From: Flavobacteriaceae bacterium
Lineage (GTDB): Bacteria > Bacteroidota > Bacteroidia > Flavobacteriales > Flavobacteriaceae
Direction: 5' to 3'
Length of the DNA: 8,939 bases
NCBI GenBank assembly: GCA_018674025.1
Contig: JABHBC010000105.1
Coordinates: 1 to 8,939, forward strand
Below the pieces are notes generated by a model. It was not told the origin of the DNA. It ran no database searches and worked only from the letters and a program-made list of their open reading frames with translations. Shown piece after piece: positions 1 to 6,324 of the stretch (the stretch's first letter is position 1; each line of letters opens with the position of its first letter). Position numbers and translations under genes: made by a program.

Positions 1-237
1 AGCTAGGTTATAATGATATTTAGTTAGTGAAATAATTGAATCAGGTTGCGAGTATGTATTTGTGAAATAATAATTACTTAGTGATTTGAATCTTAAAGAA
101 TCTGATTTATTGACATCAGTCCAAATCAATTTTAATGAGTCTGAAGGTGTTTGTGCAAATAATGTATTTAGATAACCAAAAATGATAATTGAAGTCAATA
201 ATGATTTAAAAACCAATATTGTTAAACCTTTATTCAT
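1..237 (-). CDS. Secreted/periplasmic protein, N-terminal fragment (probable TPR-containing sensor)
   Basis: This is a partial gene: 79 codons are open from an ATG at 237 to the window edge. The product starts MNKGLTILVFKSLLTS and has a hydrophobic stretch to about residue 28, ending in LFAQ. That is a typical flavobacterial Sec signal peptide, with cleavage expected around the A-Q. The mature part (DSLKLIWTDVNKSDSLRF, then SQPDSIISLTKYHYNLA) resembles the opening of flavobacterial tetratricopeptide-repeat proteins that continue into a histidine kinase, adenylate/guanylate cyclase or LuxR-type output domain. The output domain lies outside the window, so the activity cannot be read here. The gene lies 92 bp downstream of the glycoside hydrolase on the same strand. 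A one-mismatch -7 box (TAATCTTG, 251-258) could give it its own promoter. The signal-peptide call is firm; the TPR-sensor call is inferred from sequence resemblance. Confidence 0.6.
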   Translation of the reverse strand, partial: MNKGLTILVFKSLLTSIIIFGYLNTLFAQTPSDSLKLIWTDVNKSDSLRFKSLSNYYFTNTYSQPDSIISLTKYHYNLA

Positions 238-283
238 AATTATATAATTTCAAGATTAAGATAAGTAATAATAGTTTTGTTAC

Positions 284-301
284 TTCACGCATTAGAGTGA
301 A
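284..301. other. Small inverted repeat between glycoside hydrolase and TPR gene
   Basis: TTCAC and GTGAA form a perfect 5-bp stem around an 8-nt loop. It can extend by TAC/GTA across a 2-nt bulge. It sits about 30 bp past the stop of the minus-strand hydrolase. No clean U-run follows in the minus-strand direction, so it is a poor intrinsic terminator. It could be a weak transcript-end structure or a chance hairpin. Confidence 0.25.
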
Positions 302-329
302 ACGTACTTATACCTAAAAATAAAAGGGT

Positions 330-2054
330 TTATTTAATAATTAATTTTGAAGTTGAAATTTTACCATCAACAGTTACTTTTACAAAATACATTCCTGGCT
401 CTAAAAGTCTAATATTTAAATAATCTGAACTTAAATTCTTATTTAAAACTAATCTTCCATTAATATCATATAATTTAACTTGCTTTTCTCCAATTACAGA
501 AGATTGAATTGTTATAACATCTGAATTTGTAGGATTTGGATAAATTCTCAACTGCAATTGATCAAAACTAGGATTAGATAAAACATCTGTTGTAAATTTT
601 CCGTACCATGAATTTCCTTCAGATCCAACGTTTCTTAAATACATAGTAGTTTCTGTTCTATCTAAAACTTGATATTGTTGGTTATTTAATGCAGTGTAAA
701 AACCTAAGCCTCCATTATTACTAAACGTTATTGTTTCTGTACTCGCGCCCTCATCACTTAAAACAAAACTATCCGAATAATCTGATTTTGGATAATTGTA
801 ATATTCGTTAAATTCATTATCAGCTGGATAACTATTATTGTTACCAGGATCAAAGGCAGCATCAATTTCTGGTTTTTTACCCATTATTGAACCATCAGAG
901 CCAGTATCAACTTCCATTATACTTTGTCCTGAAATACTAGTTCCATAAAAATTAAATCTATCATCATAAAGTCCGTTAGAAGTGTTATCCTCATTTGCAC
1001 TTGAATTCCACCATTCTGCAGAAAATGAACTACCAGGTCCAACACCTCTATAGCCATCAACTTCTGTTTGCAATCTCCATGTTCCAGACTCTAAAAAAGT
1101 AATTAAATCTTCATTAGTTCCATTTCCGCCTTGATTTCCATAAATTTCTTGAACAACATAAAATGATTCTTTTTTTGTTCTATCTCTATTGACTATGCCC
1201 CAATATTCTTCATTTGCAAAATTATCATAGGCAACACTAATAGGAAATCCACCAGGATCATGTGAATTTGGATCACCTGCTTTCCACCACTCATCACAGA
1301 ATTCAAATAAAGTAATTCCTGCACAAAGATTAGAATAGCTTAAAACTGTATTTAAAATGTGTTCAGTAGCTAAAGCTTGCTGAGATTCATTTTCCGATTG
1401 TTGATTATTATTAAAACTATCAGCTCCAGATTCAGAAATATACATGGCTTTATCCGTCAAACTAGCTAATTCAGTTATAGCACTTGTTGTATTTAAAAAT
1501 CTATAAATATTCATCCCCCACACATCAACGCTAGGACAACTATTAATTACATCTAATGAGGGAACCTCCCCATTACCTGTACTAACTGGATGATTTGGAT
1601 CTATAGTCTTTACATTTGCAGCAGCTGATTCTAACTGATTATACCAATTATCAATATTACCACCAAACCATTCAGGGTGATAATTAAATTCATTGCCAAA
1701 TTCCCACATTAAAATAGCTGGATGATCTTTATATTGATTAACATACCAGGTGTAGCTATTTTCATTTAAATGCATTATTATTTTAATACCTGCTTCAGCA
1801 AATGCATTTAATTCAGCAACATTAGTAATCATTGAATAGGTTCTTATTGTATTTACGTTAGCTTCTAGTAGTAAAGGAATGTCTTCAACATAAGAAAAAC
1901 CAGATGTTTCACCATTTCCTTCTCCACGAGCATAGCAAATACCATTAATTCTATATTCTTCTCCATCAAGAAATAATTTTCTCTCTTCGACGGTAACTAC
2001 TTGACTGAATAATTGGGATGTGGAAAAAAATAAAGTAAATAAAAATAATCTCAT
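330..2054 (-). CDS. Secreted clan GH-A glycoside hydrolase with T9SS sorting domain
   Basis: The product is 574 aa. Residues 1-18 (MRLFLFTLFFSTSQLFSQ) are a Sec signal peptide. Residues about 22-305 form a short TIM barrel of the retaining clan GH-A type. The acid/base is predicted as E122 in MWEFGNE and the nucleophile as E208 in MYISESGAD. The entry segment (FLDGEEYRINGICYA) resembles GH2 barrels and GH72-like enzymes, so the exact family and substrate are open. Residues about 315-489 form a beta-rich domain (GTWRL, GVGPG, AEWW, LYDDRFNF, GLGFYTALNNQQYQVL). From memory this pattern occurs in flavobacterial PKD-type glycan-binding proteins and GH16 laminarinases, which hints at a beta-glucan substrate. 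Residues about 503-574 are a T9SS type A sorting domain (LRIYPNPT, KLYDINGR, GMYFVKV), so the enzyme should be exported and cell-attached or released. The ATG at 2054 is preferred over an upstream in-frame TTG at 2084, because a -7 promoter box lies inside those ten extra codons and the signal peptide starts exactly at this ATG. Confidence 0.85.
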   Translation of the reverse strand: MRLFLFTLFFSTSQLFSQVVTVEERKLFLDGEEYRINGICYARGEGNGETSGFSYVEDIPLLLEANVNTIRTYSMITNVAELNAFAEAGIKIIMHLNENSYTWYVNQYKDHPAILMWEFGNEFNYHPEWFGGNIDNWYNQLESAAANVKTIDPNHPVSTGNGEVPSLDVINSCPSVDVWGMNIYRFLNTTSAITELASLTDKAMYISESGADSFNNNQQSENESQQALATEHILNTVLSYSNLCAGITLFEFCDEWWKAGDPNSHDPGGFPISVAYDNFANEEYWGIVNRDRTKKESFYVVQEIYGNQGGNGTNEDLITFLESGTWRLQTEVDGYRGVGPGSSFSAEWWNSSANEDNTSNGLYDDRFNFYGTSISGQSIMEVDTGSDGSIMGKKPEIDAAFDPGNNNSYPADNEFNEYYNYPKSDYSDSFVLSDEGASTETITFSNNGGLGFYTALNNQQYQVLDRTETTMYLRNVGSEGNSWYGKFTTDVLSNPSFDQLQLRIYPNPTNSDVITIQSSVIGEKQVKLYDINGRLVLNKNLSSDYLNIRLLEPGMYFVKVTVDGKISTSKLIIK

Positions 2055-2071
2055 ATTGTAATTTTTAGTTG

Positions 2072-2079
2072 CAAAGATA
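2072..2079 (-). promoter_or_regulatory. Bacteroidota -7 promoter box for the glycoside hydrolase
   Basis: TATCTTTG on the minus strand fits the TAnnTTTG consensus of the Bacteroidota primary sigma factor. Its last base is 17 nt before the ATG at 2054, which implies a short leader of roughly 10-13 nt. No TTG is seen at the expected -33 spacing. The box decides the start codon, because it would lie inside the gene if the TTG at 2084 were used. Confidence 0.5.
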
Positions 2080-2235
2080 AACAAGAAATATCTTTTTTTA
2101 AATTTAACTATTTATTCAAATAACTTACTGTAACAACTAATAAATTAAATATACTTCATCAAATCAATCAGAATACCAAAATTTTCTTATTGTTTTTACT
2201 CATTACATATCATAAATACAAAAAACAACTAAATC

Positions 2236-2267
2236 GATATAGTTAATATCAGATAAACATATTATCT
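2236..2267. promoter_or_regulatory. Two adjacent inverted repeats upstream of AMP nucleosidase
   Basis: Two perfect inverted repeats lie side by side, each with a 5-nt spacer: GATAT-AGTTA-ATATC at 2236-2250 and AGATAA-ACATA-TTATCT at 2251-2267. Their centres are 16 bp apart. The second is centred about 35 bp before the AMP nucleosidase start, where the -33 promoter element should lie, and no TTG is present there. This could be an operator for a dimeric regulator. The local A+T richness makes chance occurrence possible. The rest of the 239-bp divergent gap shows nothing else I can support. Confidence 0.3.
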
Positions 2268-2281
2268 CAATTTAAATTTGT

Positions 2282-2289
2282 TAGTTTTG
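2282..2289 (+). promoter_or_regulatory. Bacteroidota -7 promoter box for AMP nucleosidase, start-proximal
   Basis: TAGTTTTG fits TAnnTTTG exactly. Only four bases separate it from the ATG at 2294, so transcription should begin at or within a base or two of the start codon. That gives a leaderless or nearly leaderless mRNA. No -33 TTG is visible at the usual spacing. Confidence 0.5.
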
Positions 2290-2293
2290 TAGT

Positions 2294-3064
2294 ATGAAAA
2301 CAAAAAAAGAAATTGTAAAAGATTGGCTTCCTAGATATACGGGATTAGAATTAGATCAGTTTGGTGAATTTATATTACTTACAAATTTTCAGAAATATGT
2401 AGATGAATTTGCAAAAATAAACAAAGTTTCTGTTGATGGTGAAGATAAAAATATGCCCTCTTCTACTTATGAAAATATAACTATTATAAATTTTGGAATG
2501 GGTAGCCCAAATGCTGCTACAGTTATGGACTTATTAGTTTCTATAAAACCAAAAGCAGTACTTTTTTTAGGAAAATGTGGCGGATTAAAGAAGAGAATTG
2601 AAATTGGAGATTTTGTACTACCAATCGGTGCTATCAGAGGCGAAGGAACCTCAAATGATTACTTCCCTATAGAAGTCCCGGCCATGCCTTCATTTTCACT
2701 ACAAAGAGCAATTTCTTCTGCTTTAAAATATCAAGAAATTGATTACTGGACAGGAACAGTTTTTACAACAAACAGAAGAGTCTGGGAATTTGATAATAAG
2801 TTTAAAAATTATCTAAAAAAAGTCAGAGCTTATTCAATTGATATGGAGACTGCAACACTTTTTACAGTTGGCTTTCATAATAGAATTCCCATTGGTGCGT
2901 TACTACTTGTTACAGATCAACCAATGATTCCAGAGGGGATAAAAACCCAAGCGAATGATAATGTAAATTCTGCTTTATTTGATAAAAAACATCTTAAATT
3001 AGGTATAGAATCATTAAAACAGATAATTAACAACGAAGATACGGTTAGACATCTAAAGTTTTAA
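2294..3064 (+). CDS. amn: AMP nucleosidase
   Basis: The product is 256 aa and cytoplasmic, with no signal or membrane segment. It belongs to the nucleoside phosphorylase-I fold (PNP/UDP phosphorylase superfamily). It is predicted to hydrolyse AMP to adenine and ribose 5-phosphate in purine salvage and AMP-level control. Visible motifs are GMGSPNAA (68-75) for the phosphate/ribose site, GKCGGL (93-98), IDMETATLF (182-190) with the ribose-binding Met-Glu pair, and VTDQPM (206-211) with the catalytic-type Asp208. The opening (KDWLPRYTGLELDQFGEFILLTNF) and the short length match the compact Bacteroidota AMP nucleosidase. The E. coli enzyme is nearly twice as long because of an extra N-terminal domain. 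The gene stands alone on its strand and ends 3 nt before the stop of the convergent lipoprotein gene. It could be another NP-I enzyme, but the N-terminus favours AMP nucleosidase. Confidence 0.9.
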   Translation: MKTKKEIVKDWLPRYTGLELDQFGEFILLTNFQKYVDEFAKINKVSVDGEDKNMPSSTYENITIINFGMGSPNAATVMDLLVSIKPKAVLFLGKCGGLKKRIEIGDFVLPIGAIRGEGTSNDYFPIEVPAMPSFSLQRAISSALKYQEIDYWTGTVFTTNRRVWEFDNKFKNYLKKVRAYSIDMETATLFTVGFHNRIPIGALLLVTDQPMIPEGIKTQANDNVNSALFDKKHLKLGIESLKQIINNEDTVRHLKF

Positions 3065-3067
3065 AAT

Positions 3068-4336
3068 TTAGTCATCACAATATTGCCCGTTTATTTCTTC
3101 AAGCATTTCTTCTGATTGTATAGTCATTGTTATTAAATCGTTTCCAGATTCATAGTTTATTAAAATTGGATAGACAACCTCAAAGTCTTCACAATCAACA
3201 GTATTACAATTATTATCTATAAACCACTGATCTATATATTCTAATAACGATTCTTCATTATCACTGTTAAACACAACTCCATTAGGATCTTCGATTGAAA
3301 TTGGAAATACTACCTCACCACATGTGTAATCATAAAAAATATCTTCTCCATCACCACTATCAGTATCATCACCATTATCATCTTCCCCATCATCGTCTTG
3401 GTCGACCATACAATATTCTTCAAGAAATTCTCCCAATTCTTCTTCTGAATTAATTATCAAGGTCTGTAATTGATCATTTGTTTCAGAAAAGTATTCAATA
3501 GATAATGGAAATACAAATACTAATTCAAATTCCTGATTACTATTAGGATTGTTATTATACCAACTCTCAATATAGTTATTTAATGTTTCTTCATTTTCAA
3601 ATGATAAATTTTCACCTTCAGGACTTTCTATTGTAATTGGATAAACAAGATCTACACAATTAAATTCAGACCAATTTTCATCTTCATCATCATTAATATC
3701 ATCTTCATCATCACACATTTCAAAATACATCTCTAATTCCTCGTAATCACCAATTTCAACTAAATCTTCAGATTCAACACCATTTTCATTTTCATAATAA
3801 AAAATAATATTTATTGGAAAATTAATTTCGGGTAAATTATCTTCTTCTCCCATTTCATAATATTCTTCAATCCCTTCATAGAGTTCCTCTTCATTTGAAA
3901 TAGTCACAACACTACCATCAGATAAATTTACAGAAATAGGGAATTCTACATCAAAACACATATTCTGATCCCACTCTTCATATTCACTATCAAAATCATT
4001 AGACAAAAATTCACCGTCATCATTAAAATAAACGTTAATAAGAGATGATAATGACATAAGTGTTCTGGTAGTACCACCTCTACTCATTGTTACCTCATAA
4101 CCAAGATTTGGGGCATGAAAAATCGATTGCACTATTGCAAAATTGAAAGTTTCAGCAATAAATGATTGAGAAATATTAGGCATCTCATTAATTGATACCT
4201 CTTGTTTATTATCTGCAGATTTAATTAATTCAATTAATTCTAAGTCAGAAAGTTCAGCAAATTGATCCAAGGGCTCTGAATTATCAGAACAACCGATAAA
4301 TAAAAATGATAAAAGTAGGATGTATATATGTTTCAT
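3068..4336 (-). CDS. Acidic modular lipoprotein with three cysteine-bracketed repeats (function unknown)
   Basis: The product is 422 aa. It has a lipoprotein signal (MKHIYILLLSFLFIGC) with the lipidated cysteine at 16. The following SDNSE is acidic, as in Bacteroidota surface-export signals. Residues about 30-85 hold a helical segment ending NLGYEVTM, which resembles PepSY-like segments. Three modules follow: C127-C208, C227-C309 and C339-C420. Each starts and ends with Cys, 81-82 residues apart. Each contains two beta-beta-alpha-like units of the pattern (F/Y)P(I/L)xI...EExL, an A unit ending in an aromatic (YY, WY, WF) and a B unit ending in Cys. Very acidic linkers (209-226 and 310-338) join them, the second with a DxDxDG calcium-loop-like string. 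One disulfide per module is inferred. Similar hypothetical lipoproteins are common in Flavobacteriia; I know no function. DoxX lies 74 bp upstream on the same strand. A weak -7-like GAATTTTG lies at 4360-4367. Confidence 0.8.
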   Translation of the reverse strand: MKHIYILLLSFLFIGCSDNSEPLDQFAELSDLELIELIKSADNKQEVSINEMPNISQSFIAETFNFAIVQSIFHAPNLGYEVTMSRGGTTRTLMSLSSLINVYFNDDGEFLSNDFDSEYEEWDQNMCFDVEFPISVNLSDGSVVTISNEEELYEGIEEYYEMGEEDNLPEINFPINIIFYYENENGVESEDLVEIGDYEELEMYFEMCDDEDDINDDEDENWSEFNCVDLVYPITIESPEGENLSFENEETLNNYIESWYNNNPNSNQEFELVFVFPLSIEYFSETNDQLQTLIINSEEELGEFLEEYCMVDQDDDGEDDNGDDTDSGDGEDIFYDYTCGEVVFPISIEDPNGVVFNSDNEESLLEYIDQWFIDNNCNTVDCEDFEVVYPILINYESGNDLITMTIQSEEMLEEINGQYCDD

Positions 4337-4410
4337 AATATTGATTTATTGTTAAATTACAAAATTCGTGCCATAATCATATGTTTAATTTAGATGTAAA
4401 TTTCAAATGA

Positions 4411-4776
4411 TTATTTTTTATTGATTGAATACTTACCAGGGCCCATTAAAAAAACTATAAGAAAACCAACTAAATATAATAACGCAAGTTCTTTTCTTTT
4501 AAAAGGATCGTCTAAATGAACAACAAAAACAGCTATTACCATAGTGAGCATAGGTAGTAATGTAAATATTTTAGTTCTGTAACCAATAATGATAAAGATT
4601 GGAGCAATAAATTCTGCCAAAACTGCAATTATTAATGTTGGCACCTCTCCAATACCAATTGGGTTTCCAAAGCTGGGATTATCAGAAAATAAATTTAACA
4701 GCTTAGGGTATCCATGGGTCATCATGGATAACGAAAAAACAATTCTAGTTATTAAAAGGGTAATGTTTGTATTCAT
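4411..4776 (-). CDS. DoxX family inner-membrane protein
   Basis: The product is 121 aa with four hydrophobic segments at about 5-22, 46-65, 68-88 and 97-112, the usual four-helix DoxX layout. Family hallmarks are MMTHGYPKLLNL after helix 1, AEFIAPIFIIIGYRTK spanning helices 2 and 3, and the C-terminal GPGKYSIN. DoxX proteins are poorly defined. Members have been tied to thiosulfate:quinone oxidoreductase subunits and to redox or thiol-stress complexes, so no specific reaction is assigned. I chose the ATG at 4776. An in-frame TTG at 4803 would add MHFINFELV, but the near-consensus -7 box falls inside that stretch and MNTNITLLITRIVFSL is a natural family start. The lipoprotein gene follows after 74 bp, so co-transcription is possible. 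GH125 is divergent. Confidence 0.85.
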   Translation of the reverse strand: MNTNITLLITRIVFSLSMMTHGYPKLLNLFSDNPSFGNPIGIGEVPTLIIAVLAEFIAPIFIIIGYRTKIFTLLPMLTMVIAVFVVHLDDPFKRKELALLYLVGFLIVFLMGPGKYSINKK

Positions 4777-4784
4777 AACTAATT

Positions 4785-4810
4785 CAAAATTTATAAAATG
4801 CAATTTACAA
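4785..4810 (-). promoter_or_regulatory. Near-consensus promoter for the DoxX gene
   Basis: On the minus strand, AAATTTTG (4785-4792) matches TAnnTTTG at all but the first base, and a TTG (4808-4810) lies 15 nt upstream. The spacing is slightly short of the usual 17 or more. The box ends 8 nt before the ATG at 4776, so the leader would be only a few bases. The TTG lies inside the inverted repeat 4803-4822. Confidence 0.35.
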
Positions 4811-4822
4811 TAAAATGTAAAT
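4803..4822. promoter_or_regulatory. Operator-like inverted repeat between doxX and GH125
   Basis: ATTTACA and TGTAAAT form perfect 7-bp arms around the 6-nt spacer ATAAAA, a 20-bp dyad of the size bound by dimeric helix-turn-helix repressors. It covers the -33 region predicted for DoxX and lies 60-80 bp before the GH125 start, so it could act on either gene or both. No regulator gene is in the window. Confidence 0.4.
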
Positions 4823-4832
4823 CTTAATTAAT

Positions 4833-4865
4833 ATTTAAGTTTTATTTAAGTTTTATTTAAATTTA
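4833..4865. repeat. 11-bp tandem direct repeat upstream of GH125
   Basis: There are two perfect copies of ATTTAAGTTTT (4833-4843 and 4844-4854), then a degenerate third, ATTTAAATTTA (4855-4865). The period is about one helical turn, so all copies face the same side of the DNA. The array ends 17 bp before the GH125 ATG, in the promoter zone. It may be an activator-binding array, or simple slippage in A+T-rich DNA. No good TAnnTTTG box is visible for GH125; TACTTTAA (4864-4871) is the nearest. Confidence 0.45.
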
Positions 4866-4882
4866 CTTTAAATCAAAATTTT

Positions 4883-6322
4883 ATGAAAAGAAGAAAATTT
4901 ATTTTAAATACCGGGCTTGCACTAGCTGGTGCTTACTCTGCAAATATATTTGGTAATGAATATTTAAACCAAAAAAATGTTTTCGTAAGCAATAGGCCAA
5001 TTCCAAAAAACAGAACTTTTAGAAGTAGTTCAGTTGATAAATTAATTCAAAAATTAAAGAAAGAGATTTCTGATCCGCAATTAGCTTGGATGTTTGAAAA
5101 TTGTTATCCCAATACTTTGGACACAACGGTTGATTATGAAATAATTGATAAAAAACCGGATACATTTATTATTACTGGAGATATTGATGCTATGTGGCTA
5201 AGAGACTCTACAGCACAAGTATGGCCATACTTACCTCTAATTAATCAAGATGAAAAATTAAAAAAATTAGTAAAGGGACTAATAAACAGACAAGTTAAAT
5301 GTATTCTTACTGATCCTTATGCAAATGCATTTTACAAAGATTTAACTAAAGTATCGCAGTATAATGGTGATATTCCTAATCCAATTCCTGGGGTTCATGA
5401 GAGAAAATGGGAAATAGATTCTTTATGTTATGCTATAAGACTCGCAAACGAATATTACAGCTTAACTAATGATAATTCAATATTTGATAAGCAATGGAAA
5501 AAATCTATTGAAATTATAATTAAAACATTTAAGGTAGAACAAAGAAAAAATGGAGAATCGCCATATAGATTTATAAGAAATGGAAATCAAATGATAGATG
5601 CTCCAGTGTTTAATGGAACTGGAAGACCTTTAAAACCTGTTGGCTTAATTGCTTCAATGTTTAGACCCTCTGATGATGCAACATTATTTGGCTTTTTAAT
5701 ACCTTCAAATATTTTTGCCATGATTTCCTTAAGACAAGTTGCTTCAATTTACAGAGAACAAGGATTTGATTTAAATTTTTCCAAAGAATGTGAAAATTTT
5801 GCAAATGAAATTGAAAATGCAGTAAAAAAATATGCAGTTCAAGAACATTTGAATTTTGGAAAAATATATGCTTATGAAGTTGATGGTTTTGGAAATAAAC
5901 TTTTTATGGATGATGCTAATGTACCATCATTAATGTCACTTGCTTATTTAGATGAAGAATTTAAAAATAGTCCTATTTATACAAATACAAGAAAATTTTT
6001 AATCAGTGAGAACAATCCATATTTTCTCAAAGGAAGTGAAGCTGAAGGACAAGCAAGTCCTCATACAGGAAAAGATAAAATATGGCCTATGGGTATAATT
6101 TTAAGAGCAATGACTTCTACAAATGATGAGGAAATAAAAAAATGTCTAAAAATGTTATTAAGTACTCACAATAAAACTGGATTTATGCATGAAGCATTTG
6201 ATAAAGATGATCAATCAAATTATTACAGATCGTGGTTTGCATGGGCCAATACGCTTTTTGGAGAGCTAATAATAAAAATATATAACGAAAAACCTTATCT
6301 TTTAAAAGATCTTTATAGCTAA
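4883..6322 (+). CDS. GH125 exo-alpha-1,6-mannosidase (metal-independent)
   Basis: The product is 479 aa. MKRRKFILNTGLALAGAYSA is a Tat-like signal with the twin Arg before the hydrophobic stretch, so export as a folded enzyme to the periplasm or envelope is likely. From about residue 50 the protein is an (alpha/alpha)6-barrel of family GH125 (formerly DUF1237). Conserved blocks are GDIDAMWLRDSTAQVWPY (99-116), HERKWEIDSLCY (172-183), MFRPSDDATLFGF (259-271), FMDDANVPSL (341-350), EGQASPHTG (388-396), IWPMG (400-404) and GFMHEAFDKDD (433-443). Characterised members are inverting, non-reducing-end alpha-1,6-mannosidases. Their acid Asp and base Glu lie about 173 residues apart as I recall; D264 and E437 match that spacing, but this assignment is inferred. 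The substrate would be alpha-1,6-linked mannose in yeast-type mannan, N-glycans or related mannans. The length is slightly above the family norm because of the signal region. No other mannan enzyme is present, and the stop lies 2 nt from the convergent CotH gene. Confidence 0.93.
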   Translation: MKRRKFILNTGLALAGAYSANIFGNEYLNQKNVFVSNRPIPKNRTFRSSSVDKLIQKLKKEISDPQLAWMFENCYPNTLDTTVDYEIIDKKPDTFIITGDIDAMWLRDSTAQVWPYLPLINQDEKLKKLVKGLINRQVKCILTDPYANAFYKDLTKVSQYNGDIPNPIPGVHERKWEIDSLCYAIRLANEYYSLTNDNSIFDKQWKKSIEIIIKTFKVEQRKNGESPYRFIRNGNQMIDAPVFNGTGRPLKPVGLIASMFRPSDDATLFGFLIPSNIFAMISLRQVASIYREQGFDLNFSKECENFANEIENAVKKYAVQEHLNFGKIYAYEVDGFGNKLFMDDANVPSLMSLAYLDEEFKNSPIYTNTRKFLISENNPYFLKGSEAEGQASPHTGKDKIWPMGIILRAMTSTNDEEIKKCLKMLLSTHNKTGFMHEAFDKDDQSNYYRSWFAWANTLFGELIIKIYNEKPYLLKDLYS

Positions 6323-6324
6323 GA

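Noticed and set aside
272..279. Plus-strand TAGTTTTG promoter-like box
   Set aside because: No plus-strand gene follows; the region downstream codes on the minus strand, so this is a chance match.
3068..4336. Possible CRISPR-like or DNA-level repeat in the lipoprotein gene
   Set aside because: The repeats are at protein level and diverged in DNA; there are no constant repeats with unique spacers.
4589..4813. 74-codon plus-strand open frame opposite doxX
   Set aside because: It is antisense to the well-supported DoxX gene, has no recognisable protein features, and fits a chance shadow frame.
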